Shown one piece after another: positions 21,394 to 32,364 of a stretch of 64,000 nt of DNA; the stretch's first letter is position 1; each line of letters begins with the position of its first letter. The translations under genes and the position numbers were made by a program. The DNA comes from Cornus controversa (lineage: Eukaryota > Streptophyta > Magnoliopsida > Cornales > Cornaceae): positions 56,238,270-56,302,269 of the forward strand of contig CM048846.1 in the NCBI GenBank assembly GCA_026545225.1, read 5' to 3'. A model generated the notes under the pieces. That model made no database searches, was not told the origin of the DNA, and was given only the letters and a program-made list of their open reading frames with translations.

Positions 21394-24300
21394 ATGGGAC
21401 GTACACATGATCTGAAACGAAAACGGCTGACATCTTCGAGTGGTTCTGAAAAATTAGAAAAAAGTTCACATAAACCGGGCAACTACTTTATTATTTTCAG
21501 GTATAAATTTATAGCATATTTCTTTGTTGAAATATTATATGCATGAATTGATATTTTTTGTTAATGTATTTGATTTGATAAGAACCAGATTGCTTATTAG
21601 TAACTCTGTTATTTTTGTAAATGATTTAGGAAAAAACATAAAAAAACCGGTAAAAGTATTGTGGGGCTCAATAAGGACTACTCAAAAGATTGGAAGTCTA
21701 TGACAGAGAGTGAGAAAAAGCCTTATCAAGATGAATACAAGAAAAAATTGGCGGTTTACAATACTAAGGTGAAGAAAAACCCTAAGCAGGACAATAGGGT
21801 TAGCTCAATGACAGTCCCCCTTTTCTTTGAAACTATCTCAACTTTCAAAGAAGACAAGATTACTGCTATTGAAGAGATAGGGTTTGGCGAACTCCTACAA
21901 TTGCAGTGTCGTCATTTAAATCAAAAACTTTGTGAGTACCTAATAGGACAATTTGATCCTCGTAGGTGTGGTTTGACACTTTGTGAGAAATTTGTTGAGA
22001 TAACTGAGAAAGATGTCAAGTCTATTCTTGGGATACCCAATGGTCACTTAACAATGTTGACCATGAAAGCTGATAAGAGTATGAGCAGCTGGGGTTGGGT
22101 CAAAGAATGTGGTTTCTTGAAAGGTAATGTTTTGAAAAAATCCAAATTGGGTGAGGTGCTTCGTAATTGGGGTGATCGACCGGTCAACGATGATTTTAAA
22201 AGACTTTTTGTACTATATGCATGTGGATGCATATTGTCTCCAAACACTGCTCAATCGGTGTCGGAGAAATATCTTGGAATGGTTGATGATGTGAAAAAGA
22301 TCAACCAATACAACTGGGCAAAATGCGTGCTTAATGATTTGGTAGATGGTGTGGATAAATACATTCATAAAAAACAAAGATGTTGCAATGGTTGTGTTCT
22401 TTTCTTAAAGGTATGTACCAATCGTAAGTGTAATTAAATTTATTTTTAATTTATTAGTGGCATTACTTATGAGTCCCTTCTCAATATACATGTAGTTGTT
22501 TTATTTGGTACGTGTTGATCTCCCCAAAGCTCCAAAACCGAATTCTTTCAAACACCTTGCAAGTAATTGGAGTGATGCTTTGATTAAGGATCGCCTAAAA
22601 TATGAGCAATTTCAAGTAAGACAATTCGGACAGGGAAAGGTAACCTCGGCTCATTTATTCCATGCACAAAAAAAATGTAGACATTTTCTTATTATTTCAA
22701 ACTGTCAACAGATTATCGAGATACGACGGAGCAAGGAGGACGAGATAAGGGATTTAACGAGAAGTCCCCACCAGAGCAGTGATAGTGAGGGTGAGGGTGA
22801 GGGTGACGGTGATGGTGATAGTGATGGTGATGTTGAGGTAATTACTTGTGAGAATACGTACATACTATTTCAAATAATTTTTATTAACTAATATGGTATT
22901 GTTCTACACAGGTTATATTGGAATCCATTGAGAGAGACTTCTTTCATATGGAGCGGGCTTTTCAAGACCTTGGTGCAATCAGCTCCCGCATGAAGAGAAA
23001 CATGTCAAAACTTCGCTCAAAATTCAGGAGAGCAAATAAAACAGCTGTCTCTCCACAGGATGATGAATTTTTTAAAAATGAACCCGTGGAGTATAAAGAG
23101 ATTGAGAGATATAATGAGAAGGACAAATGTTTTAAAATTAACCGAGAGATTAACAACGAGGAAGAGAAAGACAAAGATGAAGAAAATAGGACCAACAAAA
23201 AATTGACAATTGGGAGAGGGATTGACAATGACCTTGTGGTAATAGATCTTTCTCACGAAGAAAACTCTCCCGTGAAAAATTGTAGACCGGTGCGCAAGAA
23301 AAGACCAAGTCAATACCAAAAATCTCCGTTTTACGTGAAATCGATTAAGAAATGTGGTTTGGATAAAAAATTTAAAAGAGTGTTGAAGTATGCATCAGAC
23401 CTCGAGTTGCCCGAGTGGTAAGTGTAAATGTTTAAATGTTAATAATGTTCTGGTTCATATAATAATTATCTAATATTAATTATTTTCTATATTTTTAGTG
23501 AAATATTGGTGGATATGCATGGCCATCAGTTACAACGCAAAGATATTCAGAAATTATTGAGCAGACAATGGCTTACCTCTTCAGTAAGTTTATTGTTATT
23601 TTATAGACTGAATTTATATTAGTAATGCATTTAAATGATATTTTAACATTAAAATTTTAGCATATTGACTTGCTCGCGAATGTGTTGACGATAAAAGATA
23701 ATGAAAAGAAAAATTTCTTCTTTAATTCTAACATTTCGGTAAGTCTCTTATGTTCGTAAATTAACTCACATTTGAGCATGGAATAGGATTGTTCTAAAAG
23801 TTTTGTATGTTTGTAGTTTGCAATTACAGAGGGTCATGGGAAGGATGACACAAAGCGGAGAAATGGTATAATGAAATTATGGGAGGGTGCGGAAAGGGTC
23901 TATCATATGAGAAAATATGAAATTTTGGAACGTAGACGAGTATGTATGACATTTTTTTATGATAAATGAAGATGAAAGTTTATAATTATTATATTTATTT
24001 CACTCCATGATCACAACAATGTTCCAGTTCTATTTCCCGACTGCAATCAACAAACATTGGGTGCTCTATGTTGTTGATCTTGACAAGAGAACCATTTACT
24101 ACCTGGACTCCCTACAAAATGAGATTAGAAGACAATACAACTACTTGCAAAAGGAATTCTTGGAATTTTTATTTGATACAAATCTAGGAGATTTTCAAAA
24201 AGTTGATGTGAAAGTTCCAAATCAATCTGATGGGTATGACTTTTTTCTGCCATTTTACATTACATAGTTATTTCATTCTGACGATCTGTCATTATGTTAA

Positions 24301-24630
24301 ACATTTTATTTGAGATATTTGTTTTACATTTGTTTTCCTTCCCCGTTATTGAATTTTAGGGATAGTTGCGGAGTGTTTGTGATGAAGTACATGCAAGATT
24401 TTATCGGCCAATGGGAGCTCCGGTTTGACACAGTATGTTACTTTTATATCCATTGTGGAATCTTGTTAACATTGTCAAACTTCAAATATCTAATTATGCT
24501 TTGGTTTGGTTGTCTTTGTCTTCAGGTAGAACCAAATGAAATGAGATGGAAGCTTGGATTGGACATACTGTTACATGAAGATAACAAATACCTTCAATTT
24601 TATCTGAAGCTTGGTGAAGATAATTTGTAA
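21394..24630 (+). CDS. HMG-box-like/Ulp1 (C48) cysteine protease carried by the MULE, ten exons
   Basis: Exons 21394-21500, 21630-22410, 22496-22837, 22912-23417, 23499-23583, 23661-23738, 23817-23939, 24028-24233, 24360-24432 and 24526-24630 all join in frame with GT..AG borders and give about 801 residues without a stop. Residues 28-85 resemble an HMG box (NYFIIF ... WKSMTESEKKPYQDEYKKKL), a DNA-bending fold. An acidic linker (SEGEGEGDGDGDSDGDVE) and a charged region follow. The C-terminus is a Ulp1/SENP-type domain with His684 (NKHW), Asp701 (YLDS), Gln740 and Cys746 (DSCGVFV), so catalysis looks possible. Such proteases cleave SUMO-type modifiers; plant MULEs often carry relatives whose role is unclear. 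A 72-nt in-frame segment (22640-22711) could be an extra intron. Convergent with the transposase gene. Confidence 0.85.
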
Positions 24631-24671
24631 TTAGACTAATGTTGCAACAAATTGGACATAAATAGTTGTTA

Positions 24672-27650
24672 ATTGAATTGTAACTGATGTCACTTTAAGG
24701 ATGACTTTAATTTTTTGGTGTAACAAGTTTAAGAATGATTGTAGCTTGACCACATGTTTTGGTGTAACTGGTTAAAGGATGTCTGTACTTTAAAGATGAA
24801 TGATGTTAAGTTTAATCGAGTGCAAGTTTTATTGCACATAAATGTTACTTTTCATTTTCAGTTTTTTTTATGATTTTAAAAGAATCACATAGTTACTTAT
24901 GGCTGTAATTGAATAGGTGAAATATAGAATTAAGGTTGGTGAAATATTGATTTAAAGGTGGTGAAGTATAGATGAAATGTGGTGACAAAAAATTAACTTA
25001 GTTTATTTTAATTTTTTTTAGGTATAAGGGTGGTGAAATATAGATTTAAGGGTGTTGAAATCTAGATTTAAAGGTGGTGAAGTGTAGATGAAATGTGGTG
25101 ACAAAAAATTGAATTAGTTTATTTTAAGTTTTTTTAGGTATAAGGGTGGTGAAATATAGATTTAAGGGTGGTGAAATATAGATTTAAAGGTGGTGAAGTA
25201 TAGATGAAATGTGGTGACAAAAAATTAACTTATAAAATTTTAAGTTTTTTTAGGTATAAGGGTGGTGAAATATAGATTTAAGGGTGTTGAAATCTAGATT
25301 TAAAGGTGGTGAAGTATAGATGAAATGTGGTGACAAAAAATTGACTTAGTTTATTTTAATTTTTTTTAGGTATAAGGGTGGTGAAATATAGATTTAAGGG
25401 TGGTGAAATATAGATTTAAAGGTGGTGAAGTATAGATGAAATGTGGTGACAAAAAATTAAATTATAAAATTTTAAGTTTTTTTAGGTATAAGGGTGGTGA
25501 AATATAGATTTAAGGGTGTTGAAATCTAGATTTAAAGGTGGTGAAGTATAGATGAAATGTGGTGACAAAAAATTGACTTAGTTTATTTTAATTTTTTTTA
25601 GGTATAAGGGTGGTGAAATATAGATTTAAGGGTGGTGAAATATAGATTTAAAGGTGGTGAAGTATAGATGAAATGTGGTGACAAAAAATTAACTTATAAA
25701 ATTTTAAGTTTTTTTAGGTATAAGGGTGGTGAAATATAGATTTAAGGGTGTTGAAATCTAGATTTAAAGGTGGTGAAGTGTAGATGAAATGTGGTGACAA
25801 AAAATTGAATTAGTTTATTTTAAGTTTTTTTAGGTATAAAGGTGGTGAAATATAGATTTAAGGTTGGTGAAATATAGATTTAAAGGTGGTGAAGTATAGA
25901 TGAAATGTGGTGACAAAAAATTTACTTAGTTTATTTTAATTTTTTTTAGGTATAAGGGTGGTGAAATATAGATTTAAGGGTGGTGAAATATAGATTTAAA
26001 GGTGGTGAAGTATAGATGAAATGTGGTGACAAAAAATTAACTCATAAAATTTTAAGTTTTTTTAGGTATAAGGGTGGTGAAATATAGATTTAAGGGTGTT
26101 GAAATCTAGATTTAAAGGTGGTGAAGTATAGATGAAATGTGGTGACAAAAAATTGACTTAGTTTATTTTAATTTTTTTTAGGTATAAGGGTGGTGAAATA
26201 TAGATTTAAGGGTGGTGAAATATAGATTTAAAGGTGGTGAAGTATAGATGAAATGTGGTGACAAAAAATTAACTTATAAAATTTTAAGTTTTTTTAGGTA
26301 TAAGGGTGGTGAAATATAGATTTAAGGGTGTTGAAATCTAGATTTAAAGGTGGTGAAGTGTAGATGAAATGTGGTGACAAAAAATTGAATTAGTTTATTT
26401 TAAGTTTTTTTAGGTATAAAGGTGGTGAAATATAGATTTAAGGTTGGTGAAATATAGATTTAAAGGTGGTGAAGTATAGATGAAATGTGGTGACAAAAAA
26501 TTTACTTAGTTTATTTTAATTTTTTTTAGGTATAAGGGTGGTGAAATATAGATTTAAGGGTGGTGAAATATAGATTTAAAGGTGGTGAAGTATAGATGAA
26601 ATGTGGTGACAAAAAATTAACTCATAAAATTTTAAGTTTTTTTAGGTATAAGGGTGGTGAAATATAGATTTAAGGGTGTTGAAATCTAGATTTAAAGGTG
26701 GTGAAGTATAGATGAAATGTGGTGACAAAAAATTGACTTAGTTTATTTTAATTTTTTTTAGGTATAAGGGTGGTGAAATATAGATTTAAGGGTGGTGAAA
26801 TATAGATTTAAAGGTGGTGAAGTATAGATGAAATGTGGTGACAAAAAATTAACTTATAAAATTTTAAGTTTTTTTAGGTATAAGGGTGGTGAAATATAGA
26901 TTTAAGGGTGTTGAAATCTAGATTTAAAGGTGGTGAAGTGTAGATGAAATGTGGTGACAAAAAATTAACTTATAAAATTTTAAGTTTTTTTAGGTATAAG
27001 GGTGGTGAAATATAGATTTAAGGGTGTTGAAATCTAGATTTAAAGGTGGTGAAGTATAGATGAAATGTGGTGACAAAAAATTGACTTAGTTTATTTTAAT
27101 TTTTTTTAGGTATAAGGGTGGTGAAATATAGATTTAAGGGTGTTGAAATCTAGATTTAAAGGTGGTGAAGTATAGATGAAATGTGGTGACAAAAAATTGA
27201 ATTAGTTTATTTTAAGTTTTTTTAGGTATAAGGGTGGTGAAATATAGATTTAAGGGTGTTGAAATCTATATTTAAAGGTGGTGAAGTATAGATGAAATGT
27301 GGTGACAAAAAATTGACTTAGTTTATTTTAAGTTTTTTTAGGTATAAGGGTGGTGAAATATAGATTTAAGGGTGGTGAAATATAGATTTAAAGGTGGTGA
27401 AGTATAGATGAAATGTGGTGACAAAAAATTTACTTAGTTTATTTTAATTTTTTTTAGGTATAAGGGTGGTGAAATATAGATTTAATGGTGGTGAAATATA
27501 GATCTAATACTTTAAAAGTAGTTTTATATTAAATGTGGTGTTAAAAAAAATTAACTTGAATTTGAAATATTTTCAAATTTTGAAGGGTGGTGAAATGTGG
27601 ATTTAAGTTGGTAAATGTAGGTTTAATGATGGTGAATAGAAGATAATTTT
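24672..27650 (+). repeat. Left arm of a large inverted repeat, with ~117-bp tandem array
   Basis: The start (TTGAATTGTAACTGATGTCA) is the reverse complement of sequence near 32068 and the end matches 30930, so 24672-27650 and 30930-32068 are inverted copies. From about 24930 to 27490 it consists of roughly 21 tandem units of 116-118 bp, each built of GGTGGTGAAATATAGATTTA sub-repeats and ending in a T-run plus AGGTATAAGGGTGG. Two unit types alternate (TTAACTTATAAAATTTTAAG versus TTGACTTAGTTTATTTTAA), giving a dimeric higher-order pattern. A block of about 583 bp (five units) is duplicated near 25830 and 26410. Confidence 0.92.
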
Positions 27651-28212
27651 TTATTTTTTTTAATTATGTTAAATTTCATATACGTACTTATGGCTGAAAT
27701 ATTTTAAATTAGTTTTATATTAAATGTGGGGCTAAAAAAATTAGCTTTTAAATGTGATGAAATGAAGATAAAAAAAAAATTTGTAATTTAAAAGAAGTTT
27801 AAAAAAAACAGTGACTAGAGCAGCGCTGCACCAAAATATAGCAGCGCTGCAGTGTATGTTATAATATATATAAGCAGCGCTGCTGAAAACTGGGGCAGCG
27901 CTGCTATATTGATTTTATCTTTATTTGGCTCGGTCGATATGTATCAATGCGAGACATCTTTACATTGCACCATTTTAGGGTTCTTTTTCTGTCCTTTCTT
28001 TGCGTCTCGACTGAGTCAGTGATAGTTCGCTAGGTCTGGATTTTCTGGCCCTAACCGTGTTCTTTAGGGATCTTCTACTGTCCCTCCTTGCGACTCGACT
28101 GAGTCGGTGATGATGGTTCACTAGGTCTTGATTTTCTGGCCTTAACCTTGTTATTTGTTTCTAACTCTGTTGGTAGAATGAATCTTTTATAGTTTCGTTA
28201 CTTGTGTTACAG
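27651..28212. other. Spacer between array and middle gene, with palindromes and an ~88-bp tandem duplication
   Basis: 27651-27800 is decayed array sequence. 27820-27905 has four GCAGCGCTGC palindromes. 27975-28062 and 28063-28155 are a diverged tandem duplication sharing CGACTGAGTC.GTGAT, TTCRCTAGGTCT and GATTTTCTGGCC. No coding region is called here. Confidence 0.7.
27820..27905. repeat. Four copies of the palindrome GCAGCGCTGC
   Basis: The 10-bp perfect palindrome occurs at about 27820, 27841, 27874 and 27895 in an otherwise AT-rich stretch. Some copies extend to AGCAGCGCTGCT. The purpose is unknown; it could be the end of another transposon or a protein-binding cluster. Confidence 0.88.
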
Positions 28213-28349
28213 ATTGCGAGAAATGCAATTTGACCTTTCGCAATGTGTTTTCGTGGAGCTCTGTTGGGAATTACGTTGCACTTCAGGCTGGCACCAGAAG
28301 ACTTGTAGGGAAACCTTTTGTTGTGAAACGTTTATCTGAAAAGAGGCAA
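28213..28349 (+). other. Possible leader or captured exon before the middle gene
   Basis: An acceptor-like TTGTGTTACAG precedes an open 45-codon stretch (starting CEKCNLTFRNVFSWSSVGNY) that ends at a weak GT donor (28350). The protein is not recognised. It might be a leader exon of the 29299 gene or a captured host exon. Weak evidence. Confidence 0.3.
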
Positions 28350-29298
28350 GTCTATTTTCGTTGATTCAATTCTTTACATTTGTTAAAAAAATGTTTCAAT
28401 GATCTGTTTCAGTGTCATGGAGCTAAAGGCAATCTGTTTCGTTGATTTGAATGAATAACTTTAAATATAGTCAAAATAGCATAAAACAGTGTGTGTTCTT
28501 TTATGTTACCTTCTTTTATATTTCCTCTATGACTTTTGATTTTAAAATTATTTCTTCAATTTTGATATTGAGAGAGGCAATTAATTGAGAATGTGCATAC
28601 TAAAGGCTATTAAGAGAGGCAATGTTAAAGAACAATTAATATAGAAACTTACCAATTAATTAACTCTTGGTCTTCAAGGTTGATATCATTGTATGTACCT
28701 CTACAAAGGGTTTATATAGGCAGTGCAGCCCTGCTGGTGTATCTATATATATATATATATATATTCTGATACCATTTCCAGTAGGTGGAGATAGCAAATG
28801 AGATTTTCAGGTGGAGATATATATGTATCTCTCCTTTTGTAGGTAACCAAATGATATTTTCAGTTTTATTATGTGATAACAAAAATTATGAAGATCATAA
28901 TAATTAAAGTCACGTGGAGGCTAGTTTGATTTAATAATTTATTTTATGTGCATGTGTTACCTTATATTTAAAGTGTATGCATAAATATTGATATAATGTA
29001 TTTACCTACCATAGCAAACTACCATAAGCTATTTGTTGGCTGAAGAATATGGGTAATGTGCATAGGAATGATTTTCATAGTGGGGATAAGACACTAAATT
29101 GAAAGCTTGACACTCAGCCTTCTAATGGCCAAAGAAAGTGATCCACATCAAGTCCAAATTGTTATGCGTGCTCTCAAACTTTCTGACAAATATCTTCTCT
29201 TTCTCTATTTTTTTTCTTCTTCTATTTCTACTTTTAGTATAATATGAACAAATAAGTCATATATTTTTTAATGTTTGTTTATGTAGGAAATTGTGACA
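28350..29298 (+). other. Intron-like AT-rich DNA upstream of the middle gene
   Basis: No coding potential. Contains a (TA)n microsatellite near 28746-28764 and ends in TGTTTATGTAG, an acceptor 12 bases before the ATG at 29299. Confidence 0.45.
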
Positions 29299-30501
29299 AT
29301 GGCCGGTGGAGTTGAATCAAAGAAAAGAAATGCACCACGTGGGGGTCATTTAGATAAAGCAAAGGGCAAACAAGTGGTTGAACCATCTAATCGGAAAAAA
29401 GGAAAGAGTGCATTGTTAGTGCATCCTGTGTTCATGAACGAGGATGCAAAAGCTCGATATCTTGAGAAGATGGTGGCTAGTCGGGTTGAAATGGAGCGTT
29501 TCTCCGACCTTGAAGGTTTGGCAATGGTTTCAATGGATTGCATGGAATGGATAAAGTCAAGGGGTTGGACACCCTTGTTCGAACTCCATGTAGAAAAAGT
29601 GCCGATCGAGTTTGTAAGGGCATTTTATGCCAATCTACATGATGAATGTGTTGGTCCCGATCCCAGTTTCAAAACATTCATCAATGGAAAAATTGTTGTC
29701 ATTGATGCCAATGTCATTACAAAGACAATTAAGGTCAAAAGAGAAGCAAATGGGCTCATTCTTCCATATTTAGAGAAAAATGATCGTGGTAGACCAAGTA
29801 AGGAAACTGCTATTTCGGTGCTCACTCATGGTAAAGTACAAGTTATAAAGGACTTTGAACCTGCATTTTTGGCAAAGGATTATAAAGTTCTGAACATGAT
29901 AGTTGGTTACAACCTTGATCCACATGATAGTAGCAAGCGAATTTCTAAAGACAGGCAAGCTTTACTATACCACATTGGAAATGGCGATTCTATCGATCTC
30001 CCTGCAACTATTGTACGCACAATGATCATAGATGCTACAAAAAAACGAACAGGTTGTGCTTTGCCTTTTGGTGTACTTGTTACAAAGTTGATTGAAAAAT
30101 ATGGTGAGAAAATATCTGAGCATGCGAGCTACTCTAAACCAATGGGGGCTATTAATTTGGAATATTGGCAGAGGTCTAAAGCTGCTCATAGAGCAACTGG
30201 CTATGACATGGGTATAGATGATTTGCCGCCACGAGCACGTGAACCTTCTCCACCATTGCCTGACGGCGATGAGGGCAATAAGCCAGTTACACGCCGTGAA
30301 TTTTACAAGGAAATGAGGCGATTGAGACGGCTGATCGAGAAAAAACACGAAGATTATGACAACCATATTGATGTTCTTAGGACGGAGATTCATGAACAGT
30401 TTCGTAATTATCCCAATTCACCTGAATATTATCAAGATCTTAATAGGAAAGAAGATGATGGTGCGAGTTGTGGTGACAGTGGAAGGCAGAATGACGTCTA
30501 A
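29299..30501 (+). CDS. Putative plant transposon protein (PF20167-type), 400 aa, single exon
   Basis: The start is set at ATG 29299 (MAGGVESKKRN), just after an acceptor. A basic, low-complexity N-terminus (about 1-35) leads to a domain with the layout of the putative plant transposon protein family: WIKSRGWTPLFELHVEKVPI, EFVRAFYANL, then FINGKIVVIDANVITKTI and a helical C-terminal half. The last 90 residues are Pro/acidic then a probable coiled coil (RREFYKEMRRLRRLIEKKH). The function of this family is not known; members occur widely in plant transposons. It is fully open and sits between the protease and transposase genes. It could belong to the MULE or to another element inserted into it. 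Confidence 0.75.
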   Translation: MAGGVESKKRNAPRGGHLDKAKGKQVVEPSNRKKGKSALLVHPVFMNEDAKARYLEKMVASRVEMERFSDLEGLAMVSMDCMEWIKSRGWTPLFELHVEKVPIEFVRAFYANLHDECVGPDPSFKTFINGKIVVIDANVITKTIKVKREANGLILPYLEKNDRGRPSKETAISVLTHGKVQVIKDFEPAFLAKDYKVLNMIVGYNLDPHDSSKRISKDRQALLYHIGNGDSIDLPATIVRTMIIDATKKRTGCALPFGVLVTKLIEKYGEKISEHASYSKPMGAINLEYWQRSKAAHRATGYDMGIDDLPPRAREPSPPLPDGDEGNKPVTRREFYKEMRRLRRLIEKKHEDYDNHIDVLRTEIHEQFRNYPNSPEYYQDLNRKEDDGASCGDSGRQNDV

Positions 30502-30640
30502 TGTTAACTTTTCTCTTTTGATCTAAATTTTAATATGATGTCTAATGTTAACTTTTGCTTTTGGTGTAAATGTTAACATTATGTCTAATGTTAACTTTTG
30601 CTTTTGGTGTAAATGTTAACATTATGTCTAATGTATGAGA
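30498..30640 (+). repeat. Tandem repeats in the 3' region of the middle gene
   Basis: About three copies of a ~46-bp unit built on ATGTCTAATGTTAACTTTTG followed by CTTTTGGTGTAAATGTTAAC start at the stop codon. The first copy is diverged and the last two are nearly identical. Each has two GTTAAC palindromes. Confidence 0.85.
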
Positions 30641-30840
30641 AGTTATTGCTGATAATGAAATGCTTTTTGATGTACAATTTCTTTCTCAGTGTTATATATA
30701 TTACTATCTTTGTTTTCTTTCTCATTGCTATATATATTACTATATTTTTTAATTCTTGGATTGGTTTCTACTTGTGCTAGTACTACCAATTGCAATCTAT
30801 TTAACCTTAAGAACATGTTCACTCTCTGTTCAAAAAATGT

Positions 30841-30888
30841 GTCAGGATCCTCTGCCCTACCGGGTCAATGCCCTACCCGTGCCCTACT
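30841..30888 (+). repeat. Internal third copy of the MULE terminal repeat
   Basis: Reads GGATCCTCTGCCCTAC, then GGGTCAATGCCCTACCCGTG and CCCTAC, in the same orientation as the left TIR. With the right TIR (36287-36355) it brackets the transposase gene as a potential 5.5-kb sub-element (30838-36355). The bases before it (AAAAAATGTGTCA) do not match CTGGGTGAG, so it lacks a matching target duplication. Confidence 0.85.
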
Positions 30889-30929
30889 TTTTCACCAACT
30901 TTAATCTGCATTTCACCACCCATAAAAAA

Positions 30930-32068
30930 TTATCTTCTATTCACCATCATTAAACCTACATTTACCAACTTAAATCCACATTTCACCACCCTTCAAATTT
31001 TGAAAATATTTAAAATTCAAGTTAATTTTTTTTAACACCACATTTAATATAAAACTACTTTTAAAGTATTAGATCTATACTTCACCACCTTTAAATCTAA
31101 ATTTCACCACCCTTAAATCTAAATTTCACCACCCTTATACCTAAAAAAACTTAAAATATTATAAGTTAATTTTTTGTCACCACATTTCATCTATACTTCA
31201 CCACATTTAAATCTATATTTCACCACCCTTAAATCTAAATTTCACCACCCTTATACCTAAAAAAACTTAAAATATTATAAGTTAATTTTTTGTCACCACA
31301 TTTCATCTATACTTCACCACATTTAAATCTATATTTCACCACCCTTAAATCTAAATTTCACCACCCTTATACCTAAAAAAACTTAAAATATTATAAGTTA
31401 ATTTTTTGTCACCACATTTCATCTATACTTCACCACATTTAAATCTATATTTCACCACCCTTAAATCTAAATTTCACCACCCTTATACCTAAAAAAACTT
31501 AAAATATTATAAGTTAATTTTTTGTCACCACATTTCATCTATACTTCACCACCTTTAAATCAATATTTCACCACCCTTAAATCTAAATTTCACCACCCTT
31601 ATACCTAAAAAAAATTAAAATAAACTAAGTTAATTTTTTGTCACCACATTTCATCTATACTTCACCACCTTTAAATCAATATTTCACCACCCTTAAATCT
31701 AAATTTCACCACCCTTATACCTAAAAAAAATTATAATAAACTAAGTTAATTTTTTGTCACCACATTTCATCTATACTTCACCACCTTTAAATCAATATTT
31801 CACCAACCTTAAATCTATATTTCACCTATTCGATTACAGCCATAAGTAACTATGTGATTCTTTTAAAATCATAAAAAAATCTGAAAATGAAAAGTAACAT
31901 TTATGTGCAATAAAACTTGCACTCGATTAAAGTTAACATCATTCATCTTTATAGTACAGACATCCTTTAACCAGTTACACCAAAACATGTGGTCAAGCTA
32001 TAATCATCCTTAAATTTGTTACACCAAAAAATTAAAGTCATCCTTAAAGTGACATCAATTACAATTCA
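30930..32068 (-). repeat. Right arm of the large inverted repeat, with shorter ~117-bp array
   Basis: Reverse complement of the outer parts of 24672-27650. The non-repetitive ends match closely, but the array here holds only about six to seven units (31080-31830), mostly of the type containing AAAATATTATAAGTTAATTT. It lies just 3' of the transposase gene as the left arm lies just 3' of the protease gene. Confidence 0.92.
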
Positions 32069-32187
32069 AAAATGTGTTTTACAAACATATATATATATAG
32101 TAGGATCCACTTTTACAAAAATAAAAAAAGTGGGTTATACAAAACAACACCATTGTCAGCCTTTGAGGATGCATTAGTTGAAGTTAT

Positions 32188-32364
32188 CTACAACACTGTA
32201 TCCTTGTTGGCCCATCGCAGACGGCTTCCATAATCAGATTGTACAATAGCTGCGTTATATCTATCATAACTGGTATTATCTGCAGATGCTGATGAACCAC
32301 CAGAGGCTTGTTGCTGAGGCTGTGTCTGGCTATAGTAATCATAACCTCTCCCCTGAGCAGTCTG
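32188..32364 (-). pseudogene. Untranslated remainder of the transposase tail after the in-frame TAG
   Basis: Directly after the TAG the same frame stays open for 58 more codons, Q-, S- and Y-rich (SQTQPQQQASGGSSASADN within it), and closes at TAG 32188-32190. The composition continues that of the tail, so the first TAG most likely arose from a Gln codon by one C-to-T change. The catalytic and SWIM regions are unaffected. Confidence 0.7.

Noticed and set aside
24930-27490. CRISPR-like array of regular repeats
   Set aside because: The units are contiguous 117-bp tandem repeats without unique spacers, in plant transposon DNA.
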